A program made the position numbers and the translations under genes. DNA of 64,000 nt from Talinum fruticosum. Taxonomy: Eukaryota; Streptophyta; Magnoliopsida; Caryophyllales; Talinaceae. This document shows positions 47,527 to 59,762 of this stretch, piece after piece; position 1 is the stretch's first letter, and every line of letters begins with the position of its first letter. The stretch lies in NCBI GenBank assembly GCA_021018815.1, contig JAITYX010000004.1, positions 7,573,501-7,637,500 of the forward strand, written 5' to 3'. Below the pieces are notes generated by a model that made no database searches, was not told the DNA's origin, and saw only the letters and a list, made by a program, of their open reading frames with translations.

Positions 47527-47991
47527 GTATAACCTCTACGTCTATTTAATTTGTAAATTGTAATGTGAGCGAAAGAATCAGTCAATTGCATGCAATAACT
47601 TGCATGGAAAGAAAAGGGGTGGGGATGTGTAATCAGTTAGGTCATGATTATATAGTTATATATGTTTAGACTTGTTCTCTTTCAATACAAGTGCTCATAA
47701 AGAAGCATTGTTGCAGTCCAGTTGGTGTTAATATATGAGCTATTTGCTTTACAGTTACTGTGTTAGAACAGATATTAGCTTACAACATTAGTTTCCTTTT
47801 TTTTTCTGCGTATTTAAAATAAAGGATGAAACCATTATCAATCTTATCGTGAGACAATTCGGTCCATATCTGGTGCAGCATCAAAGCATTAAGAGGACCT
47901 TTCTAAGTACGAGAGGACCGGGAAGGATGCAGATATACTTCACCAATTATTGTGCACATAGTAAGCTGGGTAGCAAAGTATGAGGTTATTG
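47527..47991. other. Promoter-side spacer of the defensin-like gene
   Basis: No other gene seen. It includes the presumed upstream regulatory DNA of the minus-strand peptide gene. Confidence 0.4.
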
Positions 47992-48500
47992 GTTAGATTA
48001 TGACCTTGATCCATTTAGTTATAAGAGAGTTGTAAGTAATTGTAAAGAGTTGTCAGGATTATAAAATGTTATATATGACTAATAAAATGTTTATAAATAT
48101 ATATTTGTTATGTGCATTAAAATAGAAAAATATATTTTATTTTATTTTATTTGTTTATGAACTTTATATAAACTAAATTATAAAATTCATATGTTTGTAA
48201 TACCAAATGCATTGTTTATTATTGTGGTAAAGAATTTATAAAATATTAGTTAATAACATATTAATTTCAAACTTGTAAAATATTTCATTAATGATAGAAA
48301 AAAATTTCATAACAAATTAAATTTTCATACTTATTATAAATAATTATGAAGATATTCATAAATAAATATAATTTTTGAAAACAAAAAATTTATATAACTG
48401 TAAGCATCACTAACCAGTTTACCTTGAAAGGATCCAAGTCAACTTGAAAGACAACGGATTTTAATATAATCCTTTGGTGTGATGACGTAGGGAAGGAAAG
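47992..48500 (+). repeat. Dispersed repeat R, copy C
   Basis: Matches copies A and B at 28431-30180 in order: GACCTTGATCCATTTAGTTA, CCAAATGCATTGTTTATTAT, AACATATTAATTTCAAACTT and finally TAATATAATCCTTTGGTGTG. Confidence 0.7.
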
Positions 48501-48959
48501 GATAAAGTCTTTCACAATTATTGTTCCTTTTTTATCCACATGCATATTCACGACCATGAGATAATTGAGAAGTACACATGTCTTGTGTTAAACTTTAAAA
48601 TTATACTATTATATATTAAATTTAAAAAATGGTTTGATTGAATAATATAATGTTATATAATTTATAGATTGTGTTATATCATTTTTATTATATTTTTTTA
48701 CAATTATAAAACATGCGTATATGTGTTTTTAGGATAAGATTGATTCGATCAGGGTGTCATTTTTTTCCTCATTAGTGCAGATGACGAATACTAAGACTTT
48801 ATAATTAATAATTAACTATAATTATATAAAATTTGGTCATTTTTTAATTATATAACATATTAATTTAGGTTGAGATAAGATAATTAAGAATTAAGTCATG
48901 TTATCACCCAAGTGTTTATATGAATTTTTAAATTTAATTATATATCACCAATTGCATAG
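48501..48959. other. AT-rich spacer between repeats R and Y
   Basis: No gene recognised. Confidence 0.4.
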
Positions 48960-49470
48960 TAAAAAAATCTCAACCATTGCATTATGTTATTATGATATTT
49001 TGGAAAAATATATTGTAAGATCAGCACAAGACAAAGGTGTTGTTGAGTAAAAATCAACTATTTGAGTAGCTGATACTTGTTCACGTAGCGTATAATTGTT
49101 TAGATAGCTAGTGATTGATAGAATTAGTAGCTAACATACGATGTTCAATTAAAGGGTCTGTTTGAAGTTATATAAAAAGCAAACAGAAATAGAAATAAAA
49201 ATAGAAACAAAAACAGAAATAAACAGAAACAAACAGAAACGAACAAAAACGAGTAACCGAAAAGAGAAGAAATGAATAAAAACATAACAAAATCGAATAG
49301 AAACGAACAAAAATGAACAAAAATGAACATAAACGAATAGAAAACAGAAATAGATTATGATTTTTATTTAACTTCGAACAGGTCCTAAGTGGTTGAAGAA
49401 ATGTGTTAGTAAATTAATTAGTGGTTGGGCTAACTCGTTACAGTAAATTAATACAAAAAGATTTAGATAA
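48960..49470 (+). repeat. Dispersed repeat Y, copy 2 (carries a Tourist-like MITE)
   Basis: Matches 32757-33010 (GGAAAAATATATTGTAAGAT, ATAATTGTTTAGATAGCT, GAAATGTGTT). The match is interrupted at 49153-49385 by a MITE with TAA duplication. Confidence 0.65.
49153..49385. mobile_element. Tourist-like MITE with purine-rich tandem core
   Basis: Starts AGGGTCTGTTTGAAGTTA; the inverted right end is GGACCTGTTCGAAGTTA. TAA flanks both sides (49150-49152 and 49386-49388). The core consists of short AACAGAAA/AATGAAC repeats. Repeat Y copy 1 shows the site without the insert. Confidence 0.8.
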
Positions 49471-50345
49471 TTTTCAAATATGAAATTAATGAAAACATAT
49501 TTTTAGAAAACAAAAACTGAAATGCTACTTTTAACCATACAAAACTAATAATCTTAATGTTTCTGAAACGGTACTTAAAATATTATAAGTTACTGCAAAC
49601 GCTAATTCAAACACTACCTTACAAATATTAATATTTGATTAGTTAGAGTTTTGACTTGATAAAAATGTTAAATATTGCTATTTTAAATTTTGTTGCCAAA
49701 TAGCGCCAAAGTGACCTTCAAAATTCAAAGTCTTGTTTTATACGAAGTCATTACTTGGGGGAAAAATAAATAGTGGATTTCCTATCTTTCATGTTGATGA
49801 AATTTACTGATTCTATTCATCAAATTGCACTGCAGGTAGGTGAATACATCATTCAATAGAAGATTGAAGAAACCATACTATGGCTACATTTGGGAAAGCT
49901 GTAGTTATACTAGGGTGCCTTGTAATTGTATTGTGGTTGCTTGTAGCTGCAGTATAATTGTATAAATACGTTAATTGTGTTTTTAGTAATTACGTGTCTT
50001 ATTTACTTTATTATGTTAATTGAATAATTTTTAATTCTAATATTATATTATATTATTTTTTGGGGTTATTAGATTAAAATAATCCATACTTTGGGGTTAT
50101 TGGACAATTATATATTGTACTTTAAAGTTGGATACTCGATCACTATACTTAGAGGGTATTTAATATTTCTAAACCACCACCGAGTTTATCTGGTTGTGGA
50201 TTCGGTTTTCGATGACGTGTCGAGCAGAGAAAACTTAAATTACTATTCTACCTTGTTCATTAAACCACCTACTCCCTCCCTTATTTACTTTTTCACACAC
50301 ACCCTCTCTCCTCACCCTCTTAGTGATTATAACTCTCGGGTCTCT
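49471..50345. other. AT-rich spacer
   Basis: Apart from a 25-codon hydrophobic frame at 49880 nothing is recognised. Confidence 0.4.
49880..49957 (+). CDS. 25-codon hydrophobic frame, possible orphan signal-peptide exon
   Basis: ATG to TAA encodes MATFGKAVVILG followed by a Leu/Val-rich core ending LLVAAV. It looks like a secretion signal. The codons GCA GTA TAA also contain a potential GT donor, so this may be the first exon of a lost gene. No downstream exon was found. It may also be chance. Confidence 0.2.
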   Translation: MATFGKAVVILGCLVIVLWLLVAAV

Positions 50346-51947
50346 TGACAGGCTGCAAGCACACGGTATATAAATTGTAGCTAGTCAAGGTCAATCCCAT
50401 AGAGACTCGATCTAGCAACACACTAAACTAGTCCTCTACTGAATTGCTAACCTATTCGGGTTTTTGGAGTTTGCTTCTCTAAACTAATTCTAAATATTAA
50501 AATCAAGGAAATTAATCTAAACTTAAATCAATGGGTAAAAACATCTAGGGATTTGCTTTCCTAACAATGAGTTTGATTATTTAAACATAATTTGTGCAAT
50601 CATTCTTTCAAGTAAATCAAGGATCGATAATAACAAAATTCTACCGTTCTTTCGATGCTTAATAGAATTGCTCTAATTAACCTATCAAACAACTTTCGTA
50701 TGCCTTTTAAGTTAATCAAAGTTAAGGATTTCAAATTATCAAAGTGATCCCCTAATTTACTATTCATTTCTCAAATTTCATAAATTAGGTAGAAAGGTTG
50801 GTTGTCGGATTATTCTATTTCACTTTTCAGTACATGATAGATTAATCTCTAAACACAAGTATCCTAAGCCTTCAAAACACTCATGAACATGATAAACACA
50901 ACCTTCTATTGATCAAAATCAGAATTCAAGCACAAATCATGGAAAACTAATCAAACTTCATTGTTTCGGATTACAAATCCCTAGAAAAACTAAACTACTC
51001 ACACATGATTATTGAAAGTTTAAATAAAATCTAATACATGGTAATCAAACCTCAAACAACGAAAATAAAGAAGTAGGATGATAGACTTGAAGAACTCCAC
51101 TTGAATCTCTCAACTTCGAATGGAAATCCCACAACTGCTTCACTCTTCTTCTTCGATCTTCAAAATTCAGTTTGATGTGGATGAATAGAAGGAAAGATGG
51201 TGATGGATGAATATGGAGGATGAATGGTGGATTTTGGACTGGATAGATGCAGGAATGGTCGAAAATCAGCTTAAATAAGCCATTAAGAAGCAATAAAGAG
51301 CCGAAACCGTCAAAACCGAATCGTCTTGGCATAATTTACCTCCAACATGGGTCGTGTCCTCCGACATGGACTACTCTTGTTGGCTGTTGGCACATCAAAA
51401 ATGGATGGAAACACTGAAAACGGGTCAGGCTCTGGCCTCCAACACGGGCCGTTTCCTCAAAAACGGGCTGCCGGTATTGGTTGTCTGGAAGGCATGCGTC
51501 AAATTGATTCAATCATAACTTCCTCATCCGATGTCCAAATGATGCGATTCTTGATTTTCCAGAAAGCTCATTGAGTCTAGTTTCTAATTCTTTCATCATT
51601 ATGCTTACTTCATAAGTGTGGGAAAAAACATAATTCAGAGAGTAAAGAAGTGTTCGTTACCTCACCCTTCTTACTTTCCAGCTCATATCTTTTCCGTTCC
51701 TCAACAGAATTGAGCTTATAATATGTCATTGAAAAGCTCTTTCAATAAGGAAGTTAGAAACATAGACTCAAAATGGCTTTGGACATAAAATATGACTCAA
51801 AATCAGGTTCAAATCATTAGGAAGTTGCAGAAACAGACCAAAAATGCAAAACCCAAGTGTAAAGCATAAATGGGGCATAAAGTACATAAATATGAATATA
51901 AATCCCAAAAATGACAAGTAACCTCCTATGAAATCTAATAAAAATAT
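50346..51947 (-). repeat. LTR-retrotransposon-derived non-coding segment (possible solo LTR)
   Basis: Read on the minus strand it runs from TGCCATATTTTTATTAG to GCTTGCAGCCTGTCA (TG...CA). It contains the phrase CTCTATGGGATTGACCTTGA, familiar from LTR/leader regions of plant Ty3/gypsy elements, and an ACACGGGCC-type motif. No coding domain was seen and no matching target duplication (ATAAG against AGAGA). Confidence 0.45.
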
Positions 51948-52079
51948 GGCACTTATTATCTCTCTCTCAATTTCCTCCTCCTTATTCCTATTACTCTTGC
52001 TCATCCCATAAATCTACCATCTCGTATAAGCTTTGTGGTCGAGATTTATGGTCGAAGATAGGGTAGCTGAAAAAAAAAA

Positions 52080-52600
52080 AAAGATGCAGAAGTCGAATAT
52101 TGATGGACAAGCTAAGGCAATTGACACATCGCGTAGAAGACTTCCTCATCAAAGAAACTAGATTGGAAGGAAAGAAGGAGTGAAATGCTTCCATGACATA
52201 CATGCAACTCACCAAATTTATAAGAAACATCCAAATGAAGGGAGAAAGTTCTATGGCTGTGCCTTATGGAAGGTAAGTGTAAATTTAAATTAGGATTTTT
52301 ATAAGTAAATTTGAAAAAATTTGTTGTTGAATAATGGTGTTTTGATTTTAAAGATGGGCGAAGACTGCAAGTGTTTTAAGTGGGATGATGAAGAGGAAAT
52401 CGAGTATGATTGAGAAAAAGAAGCTATTAAAAGATAAAATTGAGGAGTTGGTTAATGAGGTAGATAAAATGAACCTAGCAAGCAACATAAATGGTGGGAA
52501 AGATGGAGGCAGCAAAGTTGATGATGAAGAGATGACACGGTTGAAGGAAGAAATCCTATACTTGGAGAAACTAAGTTTCAAAAGAGAAGATTAAAAGGCA
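52080..52600 (+). pseudogene. zf-GRF plus coiled-coil protein fragment
   Basis: Plus-strand frames give CFHDIHATHQIYKKHPNEGR and KFYGCALWK, then after a GTAAGT...AG intron-like gap (about 52271-52352) MGEDCKCFKWDDE. This is the GRF zinc-finger pattern (C-H...GR.FYGC...C..F.W.D) of many small plant proteins. A Lys/Glu-rich coiled coil follows (KKKLLKDKIEELVNEVDKMN). A stop after EEEIEYD and a frame change break it. Such fragments are often found with transposons; it lies on the opposite strand about 0.9 kb from the MURA pseudogene. Confidence 0.65.
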
Positions 52601-53534
52601 AAAGGTTGAGGACGAGATGAGAGAATTGAAGGAGAAGAAGCAAAGGAAAGGTTTAAGACTTGAAAGATTTTGCTTCTATTTGGTCATTTGTATGCTTGCA
52701 TTTTTTATGGGAAGGGTTGCTTAATGAAAGAGGAGTAAGTTTGGTGGTTGAGTGATGAAAGGTGGTGGGTAGTGGTATTTTGTTGTTAGGTGAGGGTAGC
52801 TATTTTGATTTATGATTTGTGCATTTGGAATGATCCAAATGTAATTGGAACATGTTTTGAAATAGAATTTCAAAATAGAGTAATTTGAATGGTAAGTGCA
52901 AATTGAAAGTTGTAATTGCATTATATATACACAATGAAATAATTGCTATATATATACTCAAAGTTAAAATGGAGTAAATGAAATAATTGCATTATATATA
53001 CTCAATGTCAAAAATAAGTAAGTCGGATTCTTAAACTGTAAAGATGTATGGATATAAAGCTCAATAATTTGAGTAATTAGAATAGGAGTATATATACAGA
53101 TTGTATTTTTGCAAATTTGAATAGGAGTCATTAGAATAGGAGTATATATATATAATTTGAGTAATTTATTGCAAATTTGAAGAAGTTTAAACTGTAATTT
53201 TAAGCTCAATAATTGTAGTAATTAGAATAAAACTTTCCTCACATGAGCTTGCAATAGAAATAGAAATAAGTGCACTCGTGAGTACAATACTTTGAAGTTG
53301 CCTAACATTGAGTTTGAAAAAGTACGAGTCTTACTAATTAGTAGTTAATGTGTTCAACACTACAAAGTCCAAACATATCATCTAAACATATAATAATCAC
53401 ATGCTCTCTTGTCTTTCCAACACTACTAATAGGGAAGACAACAAAAAAATGTAATAAAATTTCTATTTCACATGCTTCACTGTCCATCACCACAAAGTCC
53501 AATACCACAAAAAGTAGAAAAGATTAGGGAATCT
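52601..53534. other. AT-rich spacer with short repeats
   Basis: No gene. The phrase AATAGGAGTATATATA recurs around 53080-53160. Confidence 0.4.
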
Positions 53535-56300
53535 TCAAAGGTTGAGTAGGGGCTGTGAGCTACCGGCAATTGAAACCTGATTGGACATCACAACTTGGCT
53601 CCTATCATGCATAGTGCAATAGTACAATGATTTGAATGATTTGGTTGGGGAAAAAATCCAAAAAAAAAAAAAAATGAAAACCGCTACAATACCTCGGATC
53701 CGCCTAACTCGAACGGGTTGCCTCCTAGCACTCGCTTCTCCTTTTACCTCTTCTTCCGCCATGACCTTTGCCTCTTTGAGGGCCTGTTGCCTCATATGTT
53801 AGCTGAAGGGGATGCCTCCTAGGTTTTTTGAGGACAACTCCTCTTATTTTGGCCAATTGTGTGGCAAGTCGTGTATGTCATTTTCTTCCCATGTCTTGTT
53901 AATTTCCTAGGCCTTTTGGGGTCTTTATATGAGTCTCTTTTTCTTTTCTTTTTTAAGTCTTCCACGCATTGGCTTCACATCAGGAGGATCTAAGGGATTT
54001 CTTTTTGGGGCCAGTGTTTATCCCCCACACATGGAAGAATAGCACCTTTGTAGGCTTTTAAGTACATTTTTTTCTTGAAATAAAGGTTAACAAATTCCTC
54101 TCGCATCCATCTTGATCCAAGTGTAGCAAGCTATGGCGTGGCATCAAGGTATGCCTGTCGGATCCCATCTCATACAAGTACATGAGGCTGTGTTCATGTC
54201 CACATGAACACTGTCTAACTAATGAGTGACTTGAAAAATTCTGTTGCTCGAAGACAGTGGGTGGCAGTCCCTTGACTATTCAAGACAGTGGGTGGCAGTC
54301 CCTTGACTATTCTCCTTCTTTCTCAAGCTTTTGTTTGATTCTAGGGCATACATCATATTCTTCATTGTCCATGACTACTCTTTTAAGAACCCTCCTTTCC
54401 ATCAAAGCTACTCTAATATCTTCAAGCAGCTAAATTATATGTTTGGCCCTTCCTTGAACAATATAGGCATTAAAGGTTTCAGTCATATTATTCACAACGA
54501 GTGTCGCATTTGGTTGCTTTGTTAATGTAAGCTCTACAAAATTTGGATGGATCTTCTTTAAGAAAATCTTATACAACCTTTGGCGATGCCAACTTCATCT
54601 TATCTAAGGCAACCTTGAAATCCGTTTCATTATAAATCAAGGCTGCATTCCAAAACAATAGCTTGAACTCCTCCCCTTTGTGAACTTTTTTCCAATTGGC
54701 ATAAATGTGCCTAGTACAACTTCTGTCTTCACTTAGGGGAAGGATAGCAGAAACAGACATAAGCTATTGCCTACACAATACTAAATAAAATTAGTGAAAT
54801 ACCAAATAATTTGTCAAATTAGTTTGAAAAATTCAGTCAAAAATAGTGAGATCAGGAATTGTTCAATTATACCTTATGTCCATCGGATATGATTGCCCAA
54901 CCATCTCCATTAGTCTGGCCAATGTAGTTGCTAACATTACTTAGGAACCACTCCTAACTCTCATTGTTTTCCCCTTCGCAACAGCCCAGGCTAGAGGAAA
55001 CATTTGGTTATTCCCATCAACCCTAACAACAGAGAGTAAAGTACCCCCAAGATAGTCTTAAAAAGGCAGCATCAATGTAAAGGACCCATCTACAACCACT
55101 TAAAAGTCTTCTCCTAATCCCATCAAAACAAACAAACAACCTTTCAAACACTAGTATTTCTCTACCTGGACTAGTTTGTAAAATTATTGAGATGTTCTTG
55201 TTGCTTCTTCTCAGCTCCTCAATATACCTTCCTAACCTGTTGTAGTGCTCCCTCATTGAACCATGAAGTATCTTTGCAACCGTAGCTCTAATCTTGTAGG
55301 AAACCCACTTAGAAATGCAAAGGAGAAAATCATTTTTCACCTGACTTTTTATTTCCTTAGCTGACCAATGGGGTTTTTCCTTGAAGGTCATAATATAATG
55401 AGAAGCTACCCAAGCAGGTTTAAGTTATGTGTTCTTTTGCATGTCCCTTGTACATCTATGAGTGTCATGCACTCGTTTTCACAACATATGTTGATCTTCT
55501 CCTATCCTAAGAAGCATAAACACTGAACTTGCATCCCTTCTTGCAAACTGCCCCATACCTTTTCCTTGTTAAGTCTAAAATTTTGTACCTCAAGTTGAAA
55601 CCCCGTGCTAAGGCACACTTCCTTACATCATTTTTGAACATCTCAACTGTAGGAAATGTTATGCCAACTTCCCATTTGAATTTCTTGAAATCGGTGCTCT
55701 CATCAACTCTTTGTGCTCTATTTCTCCTACTCAATAGGTTGTTGTCTTCTTCATCACTTGAACAAAGAGAGCCCATTTCATCCCCAAACTCTTCATACTC
55801 ACTCTGCCATTCATTGCCTCCCGTATCCTGTTGATTCTGGATAACATTGTTTCCTGTGATAGTGGTATCTACATACAACCTGCTCATTCTTCCTTCTTTG
55901 TTTCCTGAACTCCACCCTCTTATGCTTGGCAACAACCCACTCATCATCGAAGTATCAACATCTTCATCCTCTCGTATCATTTGAAGCTATTTCACCATGA
56001 TTAGTATCCCCCTTCACCCTTTTCCCTTCCTATGTACTTATTCCCGCCTCTGCTGATTCACCGCCCATAACTTGCTATCTAAATGTTTCGCCTCAGCTGA
56101 ACCACTTCCCCGAACATCTTTATCCTTATCCTCATCATGTACATCCTCAAAATTATCCTCATTGTAGTCCTCATCATGAGGTTCATAATCACTATCATTT
56201 GATGTGCACATTTACGTACCCTCACCAACAAGTACATTATAGGGTATAGGTGATTCGGGCCTTGGATCCTCCCAGTCATACTCAACATCCTCATCCTCAT
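53535..56300 (-). pseudogene. Mutator-like (MURA) transposase, decayed
   Basis: Minus strand, N to C: an acidic, Met-rich part (56300-56080); the MuDR DNA-binding domain (55740-55510: KFKWEVGITFPTVEMFKNDV, then CKKGCKFSVYAS); a linker and catalytic domain (55391-54880: HWSAKEIKSQVKNDFLL, RLFVCFDGIRRRLLSGCR, NNQMFPLAWAVAKGK, IISDGHK); RHIYANWKKVHKGEEF (about 54720); and a SWIM zinc finger (about 54190-54130: TCMRWDPTGIP, stop, CHAIACYT) with the usual tail (YLKAYKGAILP). The protein would cut and paste Mutator elements. Several frameshifts and stops, including one inside the SWIM motif, make it dead. The terminal inverted repeats were not found. Confidence 0.85.
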
Positions 56301-56654
56301 AATTTACATCCTCAAAAGTTTGCCATTACTTTGGGTTTGGACTGTTTGCTTTATAATTGAGGGCAGTTTGGGACCTAGTTATTGGGCTTTTAGGCTGAGG
56401 TGACCGAGTTTGTATTTTACTATTAAGGCTTTGTACTTTGGTATTTAGGTTTGGACTTTTGGTCTTTAGACTATTTCCTTTAGAAATTGCAGCACTTTTG
56501 GACATAGTTATTAGGCTTCTTGGTTGGGATGACTGAATTGGGCTTTTGGTCTTGGGGTCCGGATCCTTGGATGTAGGGGTGGGGGATTTGGATTTAGAGA
56601 ATGGGCATGAGCTTTTGGGTTTGATTTCGGCACTGAGCTTGGCCTTTTGGGTTT

Positions 56655-56790
56655 AGATTTAGGAGTTGGGCTTGGGCTGTTGGTTTGGATTTAGGAGTTG
56701 GGCTTGGGCTGTTTGGATTTAGGAGTTAGGCTTGGGCTGTTGGGTTTTGATTAAGGAGTTGAGCTTGGGCTGTTGGGTTTGGAATTTGGG
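56655..56790. repeat. ~26-31 bp minisatellite in the MURA N-terminal flank
   Basis: The unit GGATTTAGGAGTTGGGCTTG plus GGCTGTT occurs four to five times in tandem with small length changes. Read on the minus strand it gives Pro/Ser-rich repeats (SPSPTPKSK), so it may have been a repetitive linker of the transposase. Confidence 0.75.
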
Positions 56791-58805
56791 CCCGTGGATT
56801 TCGGATGTTGGCTTATGATTTTAGGGCTGGATTGAGGCCTTTGGATTGGTATGTTTGAGTTTGATTTTGGTACTTCTTTAGGTGACTCTGGACAAGGCAA
56901 AGCATCGGTAGCAGTTCAGGTTCATCTACATCATGCAACATGTAAACATGAACCTCACCATGACCCATTCATCAGAACCACCATTCCATTCATGCAGCCG
57001 ATCAGGCTTCAAGGGTTCATCCCACCCCGAGACTGGCCAAATGGTATGGTAATTGGTGACACATCACCTCATGAGGATTCTCGTATTTTTAACGGTTTTC
57101 AGTCTTCTGTCAGGTTGTCATCTGTTGGCCGTGAATTTGGTGTTAGTGAGGCCAGCCAATCTTTTTCTCAACTGCAGCTTGATAATCATCACATACCGAG
57201 TTTTCATGCTCATTCTCTCGAAGTCCAGCTACATAATTTAGGCAACATTATTCCACATAACTCTTTAGATAGTGTGATAGGCATTACTAACAATATTGGT
57301 CTCAAAGTGCCGAACAAAGTAAATTTGGATATTCATCACTTAGGCTTAAATAGGCACGCTATGGATCTCAAAGAAGGGGGTAAGCCAAAAGTTGCTTCAA
57401 TTGTCATTATTATCTTACTTTGTATTTATGTGTTGATATATGGTAGACATGGAAAAAATGACCTGCATCTGAATAACAATAACTGCGACTCTCAATAAGG
57501 CAACCAGATTTTGACCCAAATTCGAATGACTAATGGTGAACCAAAATTTTCCTGAACAATTCTGATAGCTCTTTCTTGCCAATTGGACATATGGAAAGTA
57601 GACTCAAATAAGGTCTGAACCCTAATGAGCTGACCTGAAACCGGTGTCCCTATTTTATCCTAAATATCCCATTAAAACATTCTAAGCTATGAATTTAACC
57701 AGACCCGAACCTCATCGAAGGTACCTGTTTGCCAACCTGCTTTCTTGTAGTTTGCTCTAGTGATGCTTGTCATGTAGCTTTACTGCTGTAGCAACCGAGG
57801 GCTTGCACTTACAATTCAAAATTTGAAATATAAATTTGGAAAGGTCTGATATTTTTACTTCATTAATGATGTATGTTTCATGTCTGCTGAGAATCATGTT
57901 GGATTAGAGATAGCTAAATAGGGACTAGGTACTTGTTGCTAGTTTACACTTAGTAGTCTATAACTCTGTACGTAGTATTTCAAAATCATGCTTCTGTCCG
58001 AACTTTAACAATATTAAAGTAATCTACCATCTTGCTTCGGTTTTTTCTTTATCCGAAACCCTTTCTCCATTTTTATCCTCTTAGGTTTTGAAGAGGACAT
58101 TTACAGTCTTCTTGTTTTTTCTTTCCTGAAAATGTTATAGTTTTTCATGCTTCCAATAATTTTTCCAGTTTTTGGCTATTTCCCGAACGGAATTCATGTC
58201 CGTCAGTGTGTGGCAAGCAGTCAAATTCATATCAACAACATCACCTACAGTCTTTACTTATGGTTGAGTTCCCCGTCATTTCGGAGTAATCTTGCGCATA
58301 ACCTTGGGACACTTCCTGGATCTCCAGGAGCTCCACATCGTATGATGAATATGGTTCTATCTGTTCAGCAGCTTCTGGTTGGTTCAACACCTGTTAAGGC
58401 TTCACTCTGGGACAGACAGCATGTGTATATAGGGGAGTCTCATGAATCCTCGGGTTATCAGACGGGTGCTATTAGGAGTATTGGTATTCCTAGGTTTTCT
58501 GCATCCCATGCTTGAGAAATATCCTCTCATGGCCGCCTTCCTCGTGTTCACGGTATCTACACCGAGATGTCTAAAAGTTCCAGGCTACACTCTCCTCAAA
58601 GGATGAGTCACATGTTTCATGAGAGAAATGCAATGAATTCTCTTCGAACCTCTTTCAGTTCTCCAAGTCAGCGAGTAAGAAGCCGCAGAAATGAGACCAA
58701 CTTGAGTGATGCTGACAAGAAGCATTATGAGCTTAATATCGATCGTCTTTTGTAGGGTGAGGACACCAGAACAACACTGATGCTCAAAAATATTCCTAAC
58801 AAGTA

Positions 58806-59124
58806 TGTCATCGATCTCTGCTCTAATGGATTTCTTGTTTGTTATTTCCTGCAAGGAATTGTGTGCAATTAGGCTATTTTGCTTGATAGCCCCTCTGGCC
58901 CATTGATTGAGGTGCAATGAGAAGCCAGAGTATAATTCATAAGCGTTAAGCAACTTGTGTGCATTACTCATAGAGTTCTTTTGCAAGTTCACTAAAGCAT
59001 TTGACACATACTCCATTTGTTCTCTGTTGACGAATTTGCCAACACGTTTTCTTCGTTTCCCCTTTTGCCCAAAATGGCAAAATTCATTTCCTCTCTCTGT
59101 GTAACATATTGGTAATCCCAAGCA
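58806..59124 (-). other. 319-bp foreign insertion in the Mei2-like RRM
   Basis: The codons for NKY (AAC AAG TA) and TSK (TACTTCCAAA) would join perfectly if 58806-59124 were removed. The insert has no target duplication and no canonical splice borders. It is open on the minus strand throughout, encoding about 105 residues with GNEFCHFGQKGKRRKRVGKF and EYVSNALVNLQKNSMSNAHK. I recognise no family. It may be filler DNA captured at a double-strand break from an unknown gene. Confidence 0.6.
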
Positions 59125-59762
59125 TACTTCCAAAATGCTCTTAGCCACAATTGATGAGCAACATCGAGGGAAGCATGATTTTATCTATTCGCCAATTGAT
59201 TTTAAGGTATGGCCTCTTGGACTAATTTCTATTTTAGTATTAAAAACATGCAGTTTTATGATTGTTTACATCTTTATTATGTTATTTGGCAGAATAAATG
59301 TAACATGGGCTATGCATTCATCAACATGATTGATCCTCTTGAGATTGTTGCATTCCATAAGGTATGTTCTTAGCCTCAAAAGACATGTTTTCCTTTTCAA
59401 AAAACAAAAAGTAAAAGCGCAAAGTTCTTTTCACAGACATTTGAGGGTAGAAAGTGGGAGAAATTCAATAGTGAGAAGGACGCAACTCTTGCATATGGTC
59501 GTGTCCAAGGGAAAGCTGCTCTCATCACACATTTCCAGAATTCGAGCTTGATGAATGCGGTTAAGAGGTCACACCCTATTATGTTCCACACCGATGGTCC
59601 AAATGCGGGAGATCCGGTTTGACAAGTGCTCACTTCCTTCCTTTCTGATACATTGAGACTTACATTGACTTTCATCTTCCTTGCATGGATTTTTTCAGTA
59701 CCACTTCTTCTTGTTACTAAATTTTCTTGTACATGTGAAGAATCATTTCTGTTGGCTGTGAT

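Noticed and set aside
49145..49330. Phe/Leu-rich minus-strand frame that looks like a membrane protein
   Set aside because: Translation of the purine-rich repeats of the MITE at 49153.
58585..59148. 187-codon minus-strand frame as a real gene
   Set aside because: It overlaps the Mei2-like exons on both sides; only the 58806-59124 part is foreign.
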